Assembly (NCBI GenBank): GCA_023078555.1
Contig: CM041198.1
Coordinates: forward strand, 12,119,374 to 12,183,373
Source of the DNA: Ulva prolifera
Lineage: Eukaryota > Chlorophyta > Ulvophyceae > Ulvales > Ulvaceae
Direction of reading: 5' to 3'
DNA: 64,000 bases
Positions 63,244-64,000 of the stretch are shown here, in pieces (the first letter of the stretch is position 1; each line of letters begins with the position of its first letter). The position numbers and the translations under genes were made by a program. A model generated the notes under the pieces. That model was not told the DNA's origin. It made no database searches and worked only from the letters and a program-made list of their open reading frames with translations.

Positions 63244-64000
63244 AGTTCACACACAGCATGCACAGTGTACGGGCAAAGCAGCCCGCTCCTCGCCCAACAC
63301 CCGGATGGCTTCATCGCGGAGCTCCGCAGTGAGGCGGGTGAGCGCCAGGGGGACCCTCTGGGACCGCTCCTCTTTGCGCTCACCTACCTCCCCCAGGAAG
63401 CGCAGCGGCAGGTCCCCGATACCCTGGTGATATCATGCCATGATGACACCTACGTGCAGGGCAAAGCAGACAATGTGGTGGTCGCCGAAAATGCGATCCT
63501 CTCGCGGCATGAGTGCAACCGCGCTAAGACAATTGTGTACTGCACCGACCCAGAGAAAGCGCGCCATGTGGCGGCACAGCCGCAGGCCACAATGGCGGCG
63601 GACGGGATCATCGTGTGCGGCACCCCGCTCGGCACACAGGCGTTCGTCGAGGCACATGTGCAGCAGCGCACCCAGGACACGGCGGATCTGATCTACAGGC
63701 TGGTGGGGCTGCCCCTGCCGGCCCAGTCGCAGTGGGCGACCCTGTACCACTGCCTCCAACACCAGGATGCACATTTCCTCCGGAAAACGCCACGGGGTGC
63801 GCTCCGGGACCACCTGCCTGCCATTGAGTGCGCCACGCTCCGCGGCCTCTGCAGCATCATGGGAGTGTCCGACTTCACTGCTGACCAGGTCGTACAGGCC
63901 ACCCTGCCCCACCGCCACGGCGGCATGGGGCTCCGGCATTACTGTGAGGACACAGCAGACGCAGCACGCCTGTCCTTTGCAGCGCTGGGACATCGCGCAC
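63244..64000 (+). mobile_element. LINE reverse-transcriptase fragment (continues past the right edge)
   Basis: One frame (codons starting at 63244) is open to the end of the window. It reads TVYGQSSPLLAQHPDGFIAE, then GERQGDPLGPLLFAL (RT motif B; QGDP at 63346) and CHDDTY (motif C; the two Asp at 63442-63447). KTIVYCTDPEKA and GTPLGTQAFVEAHVQQRTQD follow. The last block aligns with GTPIGTPAFE of copy A at 36.2 kb, so this is a related element in the opposite orientation. Upstream of 63244 stops appear, so the copy is 5'-truncated or decayed. Motif C has His-Asp-Asp where (F/Y)xDD is usual. Confidence 0.85.

Overview
This is nuclear DNA of a photosynthetic eukaryote, most likely a chlorophyte green alga (a trebouxiophyte-like species would fit, but I cannot fix the genus). 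The reasons: genes are split by short GT-AG introns; plastid-type proteins occur (ThiC, SufD, a HISN7-type histidinol-phosphatase, a plant-type cysteine-rich plastid protein); a TPP riboswitch sits inside a thiC intron, as known from algae; there are TG/CGTG microsatellites and algal-style non-LTR retrotransposons with a restriction-like endonuclease. Exon ends given here were read from reading frame plus GT-AG phase and are inferences; where I could not resolve them I say so.

Layout. 1-1020 (-): 5' part of a Rab3GAP catalytic subunit. About 1743-2440 (-): unidentified small helical protein. 2786-4302 (+): mitochondrial PDC E2-like protein with a broken catalytic motif (E3BP/protein X-like). 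4702-7647 (+): coilin. 7821-8834: compound microsatellites around a segment almost devoid of T. 9351-12371: a 3-kb unit bounded by about 330-bp inverted repeats and carrying 183-bp tandem repeats. 13195-18458 (-): receptor-like protein kinase. 19171-20462 (+): soluble ABCI/CAF16-type ABC ATPase. 23106-24242 (+): histidinol-phosphatase. 24810-27845 (-): Puf6/APUM24-type pumilio protein. 29062-31935 (-): TCAIM-like mitochondrial J-like protein. 33849-36271 (-): two head-to-tail, 5'-truncated copies of an RLE-type LINE. 36769-38709 (-): SufD. About 39140-41190 (-): unidentified helical-repeat protein. 44300-44868 (-): conserved plastid protein. 46050-47690: repeat-rich, AT-rich island. 48809-52342 (+): thiC with an intronic TPP aptamer. 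53359-53619 (-): Tim8-type chaperone. 54421-61553 (+): PPIP5K/VIP1 inositol pyrophosphate kinase. 63244-64000 (+): reverse transcriptase of a related LINE, running off the edge.

The genes form no pathway cluster; they are ordinary housekeeping genes, each with its own promoter, several in divergent pairs (kinase/ABC protein, Tim8/PPIP5K). Gaps between them are filled by LINE remnants, LINE tail repeats, and at least three other dispersed repeat families described below. The most notable items are the inverted-repeat element with its 61-codon repeats, the catalytically altered E2/E3BP-like gene, the T-free tract near 8.1-8.6 kb, the intronic riboswitch, and the receptor-like kinase.
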